Shown here in pieces: positions 45,301 to 54,535 of a DNA stretch of 64,000 nt. Position 1 is the stretch's first letter, and the number at the start of each line of letters is the position of its first letter. The stretch is taken from the NCBI RefSeq assembly GCF_009296315.1, contig NZ_WHLY01000002.1, forward strand, positions 3,206,501 through 3,270,500, in the 5' to 3' direction. A program made the translations under genes and the position numbers. The notes beneath the pieces are model-generated. The model searched no databases, was not told where the DNA came from, and saw only the letters and a program-made list of their open reading frames with translations. Source of the DNA: Salmonirosea aquatica (lineage in GTDB: Bacteria > Bacteroidota > Bacteroidia > Cytophagales > Spirosomataceae).

Positions 45301-45657
45301 AGCCCCGGTGCTCCATGATTTGGTACCTGCTACGCCCGCCTGTTCGGTAATGTCCTCGAATTTAAAGTCGCCCCGGTTCAGGTAGAGCTTATTGGGCCCC
45401 TGATTGGCAATCACGTACAGGTCGGGTAGGTTGTCATTGTTGATATCGCCAATGGCTACCCCACCCCCGTTGTAAAAATTCCGGTAATTGAAGATATTGA
45501 ATTCCTCGCTGTTGGTGAGGGTGTTTTGAAAATCGATACCTGTAACCGAGGCAGGCAGGTCCTCAAACAGGGTAGGTGCATCGTCCGGAGCCTTGGAACA
45601 ACCGGATAAAGCAAAGGCCAGGGCAATCCAACTCCAAATTTTGATTCCTTTATTCAT
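42316..45657 (-). CDS. Giant VCBS/FG-GAP repeat lipoprotein with an ASPIC/UnbV domain (copy 2)
   Basis: 1,113 residues from MNKGIKIWSWIALAFALSGCSK, a lipoprotein signal. The domain order matches copy 1: VCBS repeats (DINNDNLPDLYV, DVNGDGLLDLYV, DYDRDGDLDMFL), a central UnbV module (MPNRGFESSVDLRLVFGLGKNPAVDSVTVLWPND), then a second repeat set (DADNDGDQDLLV, DYDKDGDVDVFIG). The calcium-binding loops imply a metal-stabilised fold. It lies about 200 bases downstream of susD after a stem-loop, and about 125 bases upstream of copy 1. The two are diverged duplicates, perhaps binding different ligands. Confidence 0.88.
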   Translation of the reverse strand: MNKGIKIWSWIALAFALSGCSKAPDDAPTLFEDLPASVTGIDFQNTLTNSEEFNIFNYRNFYNGGGVAIGDINNDNLPDLYVIANQGPNKLYLNRGDFKFEDITEQAGVAGTKSWSTGATFTDVNGDGLLDLYVCNAGRSAERSNELFINQGTGSNGLPVFRESAQAYGLAEEGYSIHAAFFDYDRDGDLDMFLLNNSFTPVGQLAYANLRAQRDKDGGHKLFRNDGGHFTDVSEAAGIYGSIIGFGLGITIGDVNNDNWLDIYISNDFYEHDYLYINDRKGSFTESLQTAMGHTSLSSMGADIADINNDGKLDIYVTDMLPATDRRLKLTSTFEGHDLMKLKEARDFHYQYMQNSLQLNQSGAPDGKTWFSEIARFTGTHATDWSWGALIFDMDSDGEKDIFVANAINRDLTNQDFMAFLADPANIAEASRTRKFDYRKFIDNMPSEPLANYAFKNNGNLSFANKAEEWGLGTPSFSNGAAYGDLDNDGDLDLVVNNVNSPLSVYRNASNERPDFHYLKFRLIGGAQNRNAIGTKVYLHQGTRTQMLQQMPNRGFESSVDLRLVFGLGKNPAVDSVTVLWPNDRQQVLRGLRADSTYVLNQEAATQPWLPASSRSQELFKDITASSGLDFVHRESDYVDYNKNPLLKQMYSRLGPAMALGDANGDGLDDVYLGGAIGQGGKLYVQKKDGSFADRTPEILKQETDVEASDAVFFDADNDGDQDLLVVSGSNEFRDNDPTLVPRLYLNDGKGTFTRSATFPNLAINAACVAVADYDKDGDVDVFIGSRLKSGQYGIDPPSYLLTNDGTGSFKNFTRRYIPQIEQLGMVTDACWADLDGDTYPELVVVGDWMPITIFKNKRQKLELQASEIIKNEQGQPMKTNGWWNTVEAVDIDQDGDLDIVAGNLGLNSSLKATQQTPVELYVKDFDHNGQMKQIITCPDESGVPYPMLMKPDLLRAMPSLKKKFVLNKEYAGKTLNEILSPEQLEGAVHKKVFTGESAILRNDSRAAAFTFLPLPRQAQLSPIYAILPFDYDHDGRMDLAIAGNNYDVLPELGRYDALRGLILHSGSQGFEVKAPTETGLWANDQVRAMKRLRQGQIVLGTNNSKVQVYRAK

Positions 45658-45785
45658 TTTGTGAACTAGCTTTGGCCATAGGCGACAAGCAATTTTTGGG
45701 ACACAGAGTTTCACGGCCACTCACTCTGGAATTGTTGTAGTATAGTTAAAAAACGTATTGGAAGACCACTTAATTGAGGCACCGA

Positions 45786-45824
45786 AAAGAGAAGGGAGTA
45801 GGCCTATGACGAGCCTACTCCCTT
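45786..45824 (-). terminator. Stem-loop between susD and the VCBS lipoprotein genes
   Basis: AAGGGAGTAGGC (45792-45803) and GCCTACTCCCTT (45813-45824) form a 12-bp stem with a 9-base loop. On the minus strand a short T-rich run (TCTTTTC) follows. It could terminate part of the susCD transcription and set lower levels for the downstream lipoproteins. Confidence 0.6.
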
Positions 45825-45856
45825 GACTACTGACCACTAGCCAGTTAACCCGTTTT

Positions 45857-47325
45857 TCAGTATCCCGGATTCTGCTTAAGATTCGGATTGAGCGCCAGCT
45901 GCGTAGCGGGTATCGGGAAAATATTCCGGAAAGCCGGTGAGGCATCTTTGAATTGCCACGCTTTGTTGAATTGTCCGAAACGGATCAGATCCTGACGGCG
46001 AGTATATTCCCAGGCCATTTCCCAGCCCCTTTCAGCCAGCAAGTTATCCAGCGTGAGCGACGTGACCGGTGTGGCGCTGGACCGTGCCCGAATGATGTTA
46101 ACATCCTTGATGGCATCGGCGGTATTACCCAGGCGCAGGTTGGCCTCGGCCCGCAACAGGTACGTATCACCCAGGCGGAAAATTACAAAGTCATTGTCTT
46201 GGTCGTTATTCGCACCGTTGCTCTGAATCTGGTATTTCTTGCTTCTTGCGCCTGCCAGACGCGCCACCGGACCCGCGGGCATTTCGAAGGCCGGTATTTC
46301 GGGCGTGAAAATCATCGGTTGAGTATCGTCAAAAATAGGCGCTCCTCCCGCGGTGTACTGCTGGCCTACGATCCACATATTCTTGCGGAGATCCGAGTCA
46401 GCAAACGAATTATAAAATTCGGTCATCGTGCAGTAGCCATTCCAGGGAGCCTGGGGCAAGTTGTAAGTCAGCTGGCTCAGGTAGTGTAAGGTCCGCATAT
46501 TCATGTTGAACCCCCCCGCTTGGAGGCGTCGAAAGGTACCACAAATATATTTTCCTTGGAGCCGACGTTGTTGGTCGTAAAGTTATTGAACAGATTGGCT
46601 TCCAGTGAGTATTTTCCGGACGAGATGACGATATCACATTCGGCCTTGGCGTCGGCCCACCGTGCGGTACCCGTATACACCTCAGCATTCATGTACAGTT
46701 TGGCCAGCAGCATATCCGCAACGTACTTGTTGATACGTCCGTAAAACTTGCCTCCTACATCTTCGCTCAGATTGGGATACGCTTCTTTCACTTCTTTTTC
46801 GATCCACGCAAATGTTTCGGCGGGTGGACGTTGGGTAGGGCTATCACCACCGATTTTGTCAGCAATGATGATATTACGGAAATGGTCCAGCGCCACATAG
46901 TGGTAAAACGCCCGCAACGTCTTCAATTCAGCCAGGGTACCCGGATCAGTGATATTGCCCAACTGCTGGTTGATTGACGTGATACTGTTGTAGCACCAAG
47001 TCCATAAGCCGTTAAACGTTCCATCATCCGTCGAAACCTGCCAGCTATGCTGCTGCAGACGTTTCCAGGCATCACCGTCCTTCCAGTCACCACCGCGGGT
47101 AGGGATCACCTGCTCGTCGGTGACCGTATTCAGGGCAGCATAGCGGTCGAAGTACTCACCCAGCGAACTGTACAGGGGCCCCAGCAGAGCGGCCTGTTGG
47201 TCGGGCGTACCGCCGAATTCGCTGGTGGGAATTACATCGTAGGGCGTTTCTTCCAGGTTCGTACACGACTGTGCCGCCAGAAGACCTGCCGCTACGAACA
47301 GGGTATATTTTAAATTGAATTTCAT
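45857..47325 (-). pseudogene. SusD/RagB-family nutrient-binding lipoprotein, frameshifted
   Basis: Two frames join to a 489-residue SusD-like protein. The first carries a lipoprotein signal (FVAAGLLAAQSC), YNSITSINQQL and ENIFVVPFDASKRGG. The second starts FNMNMRTLHYL and contains the C-terminal RLGDTYLLRAEANLRLG and WEYTRRQDLIRFG motifs. The switch lies in seven C on the plus strand (46511-46517); an eighth base would read KRGGFNMNM. SusD forms a lid on the SusC transporter and binds the substrate. A truncated version would leave SusC without its lid. Sequencing error, phase variation and true inactivation are all possible. Confidence 0.85.
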
Positions 47326-47369
47326 AATGAGTGATTTTTTAATAAGTACGATATTTTCTCGTGTCAGGA

Positions 47370-50300
47370 TCAGAACGTTAGGTTCACACCCAACTGAAAG
47401 GTACGGGTCTTGGGATAGATACCTGTGGCGTCCAGACCCAGGCTGTTGGGGCGCTGCGAATTACCGGGCAAATCACCTTTCACTTCCAGTTCGGGATCGA
47501 CCCCGCGGTACTTGGTCAGGATGAACAGGTTATTACCACCCAGATAGAGCCGGGCGTTGGTGATGTACTTGCTTTCGAACGACAGGTTGTAGCCGATCTG
47601 CCAGTTGTCGAGCCGCACGTAGGTTGCGTCCTCCAGCCAATAGCTCGACAGGGCGTTGGTACTAAAGCCCACCGGAAGTTCACTAACGCTTTTTAGCATG
47701 TTCGTTTCCAGAATCGAGCCGGGAATCGACAAGTTGGAGCGGATGTTGTTCAGGATGCTATTGCCAAACACACCCCGTAACTGGAAGTTCAGGTCGAAGT
47801 TCTTATACGTAAAGCTGTTGACCCAGGCCGCAGTCAGGAAAGGCTGGGGATTGTCTTCGAAACCCAGCTGCGCATTGGCGGGGTCCGTCACGGGTGCACC
47901 ATCCTTGCCTTGCAGCAGCATCTGGCCATTTTCGTCGAACCCTACGAATTTACCCACATTGTTGAAGGTACCCAGAGGCAAGCCGGGCGTCAGAATGGAG
48001 GCAAATACATCCGAAAGCCCCCGTCCGCCGAAGGGATTGAAACGAACGATACCCGAATCGAATTCATCGCTCTTCAGGTTCACAATTTCATTGCGGATAA
48101 AGGAACCGATCACCCGGCTGTTCCAGACGAAGTCGTCGCTATCGATAATATCACCACCCAGTGAAATCTCGACCCCTTTGTTGCTCATGGTACCTACGTT
48201 GGCGTAGATGGAGTTGGTGAAGTACTTCACTCCATCGGCAGGTACCGAATACCGGTACAGCATGTCGCTGGTTTCCTTGTCGAATACATCGATAGAACCC
48301 GAGAAGCGGCCGTTGACAAACTGGAAGTCCAGACCCAGGTTAGCCTGCGTCACTACTTCCCATTTCAGGTTCGGATTGGTGTTTTGGGTAATGGCATAGC
48401 CAGGCAGGAAGTTGTTGATACCTCCGTCATAATAAGCCGAAGTCTGGCCATACAGCTGCAGCGACTGGTAAGGACCTACGCCCTCGGAGTTACCCGTTTT
48501 GCCCCAGCTGGCCCGCAGCTTCAGGTAGTTGAATGCATTGGATTTTGGAAAAAACGATTCGTCCGAGATCGTCCATCCACCCGCCACGGAGGGGAACAGA
48601 CCCCATTTGTTGTTTTTACCAAACTTGGAACTACCGTCGTAACGTATCGTTGCTGTCAGGTTATACTTCTCATTGAAATTCAGGGTACCCCGTCCGAAGA
48701 AAGAAGCCAGGGTCGTTCGGTTCTTGTAAGAACTGCTGTAGGAGCTCTTGGGCAGAATCAACGATCCGGCTCCCAGTCCCAGGTTGTTATAGCCTAGTCC
48801 GGTAGCTACAAACTGTGAATTATTGGCACCGAAGCCGTCATTGATGATGTCCTGATAAGAGTAGCCCCCCAGCAGCGAAAAATTGCTGCCTTTTTCGCCG
48901 AAGCCCTTGATATAATTGGCGGTAAGCTCTAGCAGCTTGTCGTTAGTCTGATACAGGTTGCGCGAAGCTTCGCCGTTGGTGATTTGGAAAGCCTTGATGG
49001 AACCGTTCCGGGCACGGCTCGTAACATCCTGATCGTTTTTGAGCGCACCGTTTACGCCTAGAGTAAGGCCATCCAATATTTCATACTTTAAGTTGATACC
49101 ACCTACCAGAGTCTTTTTCACATTGTTGAACGTCTCATTTTCCAGCATGGCCACAGGGTTGTTCAGGTCGAACGCGCCGGGTACTTCATAATAGCCGCCA
49201 TCTGCATTTCTGACCGGAAGGGTAGGTAGGAATAAAGTGGCATTCGCCAGAATACCCCCGTCCGTATAGTCAGAATTAGTATTGGTATACGATAGGCTGT
49301 ACTGAATATTCAGACGGTTGTCGAGGGCTTTCTGATCAATGTTAATCCGGCCGGTCAAGCGGTCAAAGCCTGTATTCTTGATAACGCCCTGGCGGTCGAT
49401 GTAGTTGAGAGACCCGCGGTACGAGAAAGTGGGTGCGCCGCCGGAAACGGACAGATCGTGGCTGTTGGTGATGCCTGTCCGCGAAATTTCGTCCCACCAG
49501 TCAGTGTTGTAGTAGCCACCACTGGCCGTTTTGGGGAACCGCTGATTATCGTCCAGCGAAGCATCGCCCTTGATGCGTTTTACTTCGGCTACGTAGCCGG
49601 GGCCATCCAGCAGATCAAGCCGCTTGGAAATGACATCAGTGCCAATGTAGTTATTGAAAGTAACGGTCGCCCGGCCCGATTTGCCACGCTTGGTGGTAAT
49701 GATGATTACGCCATTGGCCGCCCGCGAGCCGTAGATAGCTGACGCTGATGCATCCTTCAACACGTCCATAGACTCAATGTCGGAAGGGGAAATCGTGTTG
49801 ATGGGTACCCCGATAATTCCATCCACTACGTACAAGGGGTCGCTACCGCCTGCCAGGGAGGTATAGCCACGTAAACGTACGGTAGGGCTGGTGTTAGGAT
49901 CGCCGTTGGGTTGCGTAATGACCAGACCCGCCACCCGGCCCTGAATGGCCTGAAGCGGATTGGGGTTCACACCCGCGTTGAAGTCTTTGGAGGTTACCGA
50001 CTGCACCGAACCCGTTACGTCCTTGCGCTTTGCAGTACCATAGCCCACGACCACCACTTCTTCTAGGGCTTTTATGTCGTCCGACATAGTAACGTTGATC
50101 GTGGATTGGTTGCCGACCGGAATTTCCTGGCTGGCAAAGCCAATGAAACTGAATACCAGAGTAGCGGTGGGGCTGGCTGTTATGGTGTAGTTGCCCTCCA
50201 TGTCGGAATTGGTACCCTGGTTGCTACCTTTTACTTTTACGGTAACACCTGGTAGGCCACTTCCGCTTCCATCGGTAACTCGACCGGTGACTGTGACATC

Positions 50301-50411
50301 CTGAGCCAGCGCAGTACTTACCGCCAGAAAGAGCGCAAGTGCCGTATGCCAGAGGCGGATACTGCCCACATGAACGCCAACACGGTTCATTTTGTAGGAA
50401 TAGTTCATCAT
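47370..50411 (-). CDS. SusC/RagA-family TonB-dependent outer membrane transporter
   Basis: 1,013 residues. A signal peptide ends in AVSTALAQ. A carboxypeptidase-D-like N-terminal domain (about residues 39-115: VTGRVTDGSGSGLPGVTVKVKG) precedes the TonB-box-like EEVVVVGYGT. A plug (QAIQGRVAGLVITQPNGDP, GSRAANGVIIITTKRGK) is followed by a 22-strand barrel. It imports a complex nutrient, often a glycan or peptide, with TonB energy. It heads the minus-strand string with susD and two giant lipoproteins. No glycoside hydrolase, protease or sensor is in that string. Confidence 0.93.
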   Translation of the reverse strand: MMNYSYKMNRVGVHVGSIRLWHTALALFLAVSTALAQDVTVTGRVTDGSGSGLPGVTVKVKGSNQGTNSDMEGNYTITASPTATLVFSFIGFASQEIPVGNQSTINVTMSDDIKALEEVVVVGYGTAKRKDVTGSVQSVTSKDFNAGVNPNPLQAIQGRVAGLVITQPNGDPNTSPTVRLRGYTSLAGGSDPLYVVDGIIGVPINTISPSDIESMDVLKDASASAIYGSRAANGVIIITTKRGKSGRATVTFNNYIGTDVISKRLDLLDGPGYVAEVKRIKGDASLDDNQRFPKTASGGYYNTDWWDEISRTGITNSHDLSVSGGAPTFSYRGSLNYIDRQGVIKNTGFDRLTGRINIDQKALDNRLNIQYSLSYTNTNSDYTDGGILANATLFLPTLPVRNADGGYYEVPGAFDLNNPVAMLENETFNNVKKTLVGGINLKYEILDGLTLGVNGALKNDQDVTSRARNGSIKAFQITNGEASRNLYQTNDKLLELTANYIKGFGEKGSNFSLLGGYSYQDIINDGFGANNSQFVATGLGYNNLGLGAGSLILPKSSYSSSYKNRTTLASFFGRGTLNFNEKYNLTATIRYDGSSKFGKNNKWGLFPSVAGGWTISDESFFPKSNAFNYLKLRASWGKTGNSEGVGPYQSLQLYGQTSAYYDGGINNFLPGYAITQNTNPNLKWEVVTQANLGLDFQFVNGRFSGSIDVFDKETSDMLYRYSVPADGVKYFTNSIYANVGTMSNKGVEISLGGDIIDSDDFVWNSRVIGSFIRNEIVNLKSDEFDSGIVRFNPFGGRGLSDVFASILTPGLPLGTFNNVGKFVGFDENGQMLLQGKDGAPVTDPANAQLGFEDNPQPFLTAAWVNSFTYKNFDLNFQLRGVFGNSILNNIRSNLSIPGSILETNMLKSVSELPVGFSTNALSSYWLEDATYVRLDNWQIGYNLSFESKYITNARLYLGGNNLFILTKYRGVDPELEVKGDLPGNSQRPNSLGLDATGIYPKTRTFQLGVNLTF

Positions 50412-50600
50412 AGATTGATTGGTTAAATTTTAAATTGGATGTTGTATTCGGAAACAGTACTGAGTAAATGTATTAAGAGAAGAAATTGTTTACTTATTCC
50501 ATAAGAATGGCAATTACGTACAAAAAATATACATATCAAAAACGAGCCTACGTAATGTGTGACTCTTTGGGAAATTTACTTTCTTACGTATTCTAGTGCC

Positions 50601-50648
50601 ATATTTTAGTAAAATATTTCAATTGTCTGCAAATGTATGCATATTTGC
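50601..50648. promoter_or_regulatory. Palindromes in the susC/deoR-family divergent region
   Basis: ATATTTTA-G-TAAAATAT (50601-50617) is a perfect 17-base palindrome. GCAAAT/ATTTGC (50629-50634 and 50643-50648) is an inverted repeat with 8 bases between. Both lie 60-110 bases before the DeoR-family gene and are candidate operators for it. Confidence 0.45.
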
Positions 50649-50708
50649 GGGTAGTTGACAAAAAAAGTTTGCACAATTCAGCATAAAATTAGCAAGATTC
50701 CCTCCGCT

Positions 50709-51458
50709 ATGTTAAAAGACGAGCGTCAGCTTTGGATTTTGGATAAGTTAGGTACCGATAATCGCGTTTCTCTCGTGGCTCTCAGCCGGGAACTGGACGT
50801 ATCATACGACAGCATCCGCCGGGATGTCATTGAACTGGAAGAACGTGGGCTACTGAAAAAAGTACACGGAGGTGCCATCGCCAATTCGTACCTTCCCATG
50901 CGCGTGCGGCAGGCGATGGGCATCCCCAACGCCGAAATATCGCTGATCGCCCAAAAGGCGCGGACGCTCTTTGTCAATGGCCAGATCGTGCTCATGGATG
51001 GGGGTACCACCAATCTGTATATCGCCGAGCAAATGCCCCATAACCTCGAGCTGACTGTGATTACCAACAGTCCCCCGTTAGCCAATGCCCTGGTGGGCCA
51101 CCCCAAAGTGGAGGTGATCCTGCTGGGGGGTACCTTTCATAAAAGGTACCAGATAACAATGGGCAGCGAAACCACCGAGCAACTACGCCATTTCAAAGCC
51201 GACCTGTATTTTATGGGCGTCGTGGGCATCCATCCTACCTCGGGGCTTACCATCCGGCACTACGAGGAGGCGCAGCTGAAGCGGCAGATGATGGCAATTT
51301 CCGGCGAAACGGTCGTGTGTGTGACCATGGAAAAAATCAATACCGTGGAAGCTTACAAGATCTGCGCCTTTGAGGACATCGACAAACTCATTTACAGTAC
51401 GAGCGATATTGTTCCTAAAACAGGCGAATGGCCCCTGCACGAACTGGAATTTATCTGA
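50709..51458 (+). CDS. DeoR/GlpR-family transcriptional regulator
   Basis: A 249-residue repressor-type protein from the ATG giving MLKDERQLWILDKL; a TTG 18 codons earlier is less likely. The helix-turn-helix is at residues 18-45 (VSLVALSRELDVSYDSIRRDVIELEERGLL) and is followed by KKVHGGAI, a DeoR hallmark. The C-terminal DeoR sensor domain has LMDGGTTNLYIAEQMP and VILLGGTFHKRYQI. These proteins usually sense a phosphorylated sugar. It is divergent from susC and lies just upstream of a glycolate/lactate-type oxidoreductase, so it may control either. Confidence 0.92.
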   Translation: MLKDERQLWILDKLGTDNRVSLVALSRELDVSYDSIRRDVIELEERGLLKKVHGGAIANSYLPMRVRQAMGIPNAEISLIAQKARTLFVNGQIVLMDGGTTNLYIAEQMPHNLELTVITNSPPLANALVGHPKVEVILLGGTFHKRYQITMGSETTEQLRHFKADLYFMGVVGIHPTSGLTIRHYEEAQLKRQMMAISGETVVCVTMEKINTVEAYKICAFEDIDKLIYSTSDIVPKTGEWPLHELEFI

Positions 51459-51488
51459 AAACTTCGCGGGCATGCCTGGGCTGTTGGC

Positions 51489-51496
51489 TATCTTTG
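51489..51496 (+). promoter_or_regulatory. Candidate -7 promoter box TATCTTTG of the FAD/Fe-S oxidoreductase
   Basis: Exact TAnnTTTG, 29 bases before the start codon. The gene could thus be transcribed apart from the upstream regulator. Confidence 0.4.
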
Positions 51497-51525
51497 CGAA
51501 CATTTAAGCCCTAGGTGATTTTGTA

Positions 51526-54459
51526 ATGACAGTACCCGCTTCCGACGTAGTACCTACCCTGGATTCGCTGGCCCGGCAACTCGACGGGGACCTTTTCCGC
51601 GACTCTACCCTCCGCACTCTATACGCTACCGATGCCTCGGCCTACCGCGAAATGCCCCTGGCCGTAGCCATTCCACGTACCCCGGACGATCTTGTCCGGC
51701 TCATTCGTTTTGCCCGTGAGGCGGGCGTTTCGCTCATTCCCCGCACGGCAGGTACCTCGCTGGCCGGTCAGGTGGTGGGAAGTGGCCTGGTAGTAGACGT
51801 TTCGAAGCACTTCAACAAAATTCTGGAAATAAATCCGGAGGAACGCTGGGTACGGGTGCAGCCGGGCGTGGTGCGCGACGAGCTGAACATGGCCCTGAAG
51901 CCCTATGGCCTGTATTTTGGTCCCGAAACTTCTACGGCCAACCGCGCCATGATCGGTGGGATGGTGGGGAACAATTCCTGCGGTTCCAATTCCGTCGTAT
52001 ATGGTTCTACGCGTGAGCATCTGCTGGAAGTGAAAGCGCTGCTGTCCGATGGCTCCGAAGCGGTATTTACGGCGGAAGACGACCTAGAAAAACTGGCCGC
52101 AAACCCGGGATTACAGGGGAAGATTTACCGAAAAACGTTTGAAATTCTTTCTGACCCCCCCAATCAGGCCGAAATCCGAAAAAACTTTCCCAAGAAATCC
52201 ATCGAGCGGCGTAACACGGGCTACGCGCTGGATATGTTGCTGGATTGTGCTCCTTTTACGCCCGATGGCCCGGCCTTCAACATGTGCCGCCTCATCGCCG
52301 GCTCCGAAGGTACCCTATGCCTGTTAACCGAAATAAAGCTCGGACTGATTCCCCTGCCGCCCAAAACGCAGGGCCTACTTTGTGCGCATTTCAACACCAT
52401 TGATGAAACCCTCCGCGCTACCATTATCGCGCTAAAATACAAGCCCCAGGCCATTGAGCTCATCGACAGCTACGTGCTGGAATGCGCCGCCAGTAATGTG
52501 GAGCAGAGGAAGAATGCCTTTTTTGTCAAAGAAAAAGAAGATGGTACCTACCCGGCTATCCTGGTGGTGGACCTTTCCCGCGAAACCCAGCCGGAAGTGG
52601 AAAAGCTGGCGGCCGAACTGGAAGTCGAATTGCGGGCTGTGGGACTGGGCTTTCACTTTCCGCTACTGTTTGGCGAGGATACCAAAAAAATCTGGACGCT
52701 GCGTAAGGCGGGCCTGGGTCTGCTCGGGAATATTCCGGGTGACGACAAGGCCGTGGCTGTGATCGAGGATACGGCCGTAGATGTACTTGACCAACCCGAT
52801 TATATCCGGGATTTCAATGCGATTTTGCACAAGCACAACATGTCGGCGGTACACTACGCGCATGCTGGTTCGGGTGAGCTGCATTTGCGCCCTATCATTA
52901 ATCTGAAGACCCGCGAGGGGCACCAGCAATTCCGAATGATTGCGGAGGAAATTGCCGCGCTCGTCAAGAAATACGACGGCTCGCTATCGGGCGAGCACGG
53001 CGATGGCCGGCTCCGCGGGGAGTTTATTCCGAAAATGGTCGGGGAGCACAATTATGGATTGTTTAAGGAAATAAAAAAAGCCTGGGACCCGCAGACGATT
53101 TTCAATCCGGGCAAAGTGGTGGATACTCCGCCAATGGATACCTACCTTCGGTACGAGGCCGATCAGCAAACACCCGAATTCAAGACTTACTTCCGGTTCG
53201 AAAACCAGACCATTCTGCAACATGCCGAGCAGTGCAACGGCTCGGGCGATTGCCGCAAGACTCAGCTCAGCGGGGGTACCATGTGTCCCAGCTACATGGC
53301 GACCCGCAACGAAAAAGAAACCACCCGCGCCCGCGCCAATATTCTGCGCGAAATGCTGACGCGCTCGCCCAAGGACAACCGTTTCGATCATCAGGAAATC
53401 AAAGAGGTATATGATTTATGCCTGGCCTGCAAAGGTTGCAAGGGTGAATGCCCCAGCAATGTGGACGTGGCCAAGCTAAAAATGGAATTCCTGCAACAGT
53501 ACCACGACGTGCACGGGGTACCCCTGCGCTCGTGGCTAGTGGGGAATTTTTCTAAAATGACAGGAATTGCCAGCTACGTACCCTGGGCTTATAATTTGAT
53601 TTTCAAGAATGCGCCACTGCGCCGCATCGCCAACCGCGTTGTGGGCTTCCATCCCGACCGGACGATGCCACTGCTGCACGGTGAAACGTTGAAAGGGTGG
53701 TTCAAGAAACAGCCCAAGACTTCCTCGGAGAAGAAGGTGTACCTTTTCTGCGATGAATTCACGAACTACAACGACGTGGAAATTGGCAAAAAAGCCATTC
53801 AGGTGTTACAGAAACTGGGCTACGAGGTACTTATTCCCGACCATGCCCCCAGCGGACGCCCACAGCTTTCCAAAGGGCTTTTAAAGGATGCGAAAAAAAT
53901 CGCCGAGCAGAATGTCAAAGCTTTAAGAAACCTTATTTCACACGATACGCCATTAATCGGCATCGAGCCGTCGGCTATCCTCACCTTCCGCGACGAGTAC
54001 CCCGATTTGGTCAGCGAATACCTACTGGAAGATGCCAAAGCTTTGGCTCAGAATGCGCTGCAATTTGACGAATTTATCGCGCGGGAAATTGATTTGAAGA
54101 AAATCTCCTCCAACCTTTTTACCAAAGAAAAGCGGACGATCAAACTCCACGGCCACTGCCAGCAAAAGGCCATCGCCAGCCTGGTACCTACCAAGAAAAT
54201 GCTTTCGTTACCCGAAAACTACACCGTCCAACTCATTCCCAGCGGTTGTTGTGGCATGGCCGGTAGCTTCGGCTACGAAGCCGAACACTACGACCTCTCT
54301 ATGCAAATCGGAGAACTGGTACTTTTCCCCGCCGTGCGCCAACAACCCGAAGAAGTCATCATTGCTGCGCCAGGTACCAGCTGCCGACACCAGATTCACG
54401 ACGGCACGGGAAGGAAGGCGCTGCATCCGGCGGAGGTGTTGTGGGAAGCCATGCTTTAA
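51526..54459 (+). CDS. Fused FAD-linked and Fe-S oxidoreductase (D-lactate/glycolate dehydrogenase-like)
   Basis: 977 residues, a fusion of GlcD- and GlcF-like parts. Residues 1-540 are the FAD-binding type 4 domain and oxidase C-terminal domain (AIPRTPDDLVRLIRFAREAG, IPRTAGTSLAGQVVG, GGMVGNNSCGSNSVVYGSTREH, SGEHGDGRLRGEF). Then come cysteine clusters for iron-sulfur centres (QCNGSGDCRK, CLACKGCKGECPSNVDV) and a cysteine-rich heterodisulfide-reductase-like end (KLHGHCQQKAI, IPSGCCGMAGSFGYE). It probably oxidises a 2-hydroxy acid and passes electrons to quinone. Substrate is not decided by sequence. Confidence 0.9.
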   Translation: MTVPASDVVPTLDSLARQLDGDLFRDSTLRTLYATDASAYREMPLAVAIPRTPDDLVRLIRFAREAGVSLIPRTAGTSLAGQVVGSGLVVDVSKHFNKILEINPEERWVRVQPGVVRDELNMALKPYGLYFGPETSTANRAMIGGMVGNNSCGSNSVVYGSTREHLLEVKALLSDGSEAVFTAEDDLEKLAANPGLQGKIYRKTFEILSDPPNQAEIRKNFPKKSIERRNTGYALDMLLDCAPFTPDGPAFNMCRLIAGSEGTLCLLTEIKLGLIPLPPKTQGLLCAHFNTIDETLRATIIALKYKPQAIELIDSYVLECAASNVEQRKNAFFVKEKEDGTYPAILVVDLSRETQPEVEKLAAELEVELRAVGLGFHFPLLFGEDTKKIWTLRKAGLGLLGNIPGDDKAVAVIEDTAVDVLDQPDYIRDFNAILHKHNMSAVHYAHAGSGELHLRPIINLKTREGHQQFRMIAEEIAALVKKYDGSLSGEHGDGRLRGEFIPKMVGEHNYGLFKEIKKAWDPQTIFNPGKVVDTPPMDTYLRYEADQQTPEFKTYFRFENQTILQHAEQCNGSGDCRKTQLSGGTMCPSYMATRNEKETTRARANILREMLTRSPKDNRFDHQEIKEVYDLCLACKGCKGECPSNVDVAKLKMEFLQQYHDVHGVPLRSWLVGNFSKMTGIASYVPWAYNLIFKNAPLRRIANRVVGFHPDRTMPLLHGETLKGWFKKQPKTSSEKKVYLFCDEFTNYNDVEIGKKAIQVLQKLGYEVLIPDHAPSGRPQLSKGLLKDAKKIAEQNVKALRNLISHDTPLIGIEPSAILTFRDEYPDLVSEYLLEDAKALAQNALQFDEFIAREIDLKKISSNLFTKEKRTIKLHGHCQQKAIASLVPTKKMLSLPENYTVQLIPSGCCGMAGSFGYEAEHYDLSMQIGELVLFPAVRQQPEEVIIAAPGTSCRHQIHDGTGRKALHPAEVLWEAML

Positions 54460-54535
54460 ATTACCCGAGTGAGTTTTATAGTGACCACAGATTAAATGGG
54501 ATGAATGTTCTTGTATGAACTTTTTAATCCAGCAT

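Noticed and set aside
38798-45657. CRISPR-like or tandem DNA repeat inside the VCBS genes
   Set aside because: The repetition is of protein motifs (calcium loops) with divergent DNA, not of evenly spaced identical repeats.
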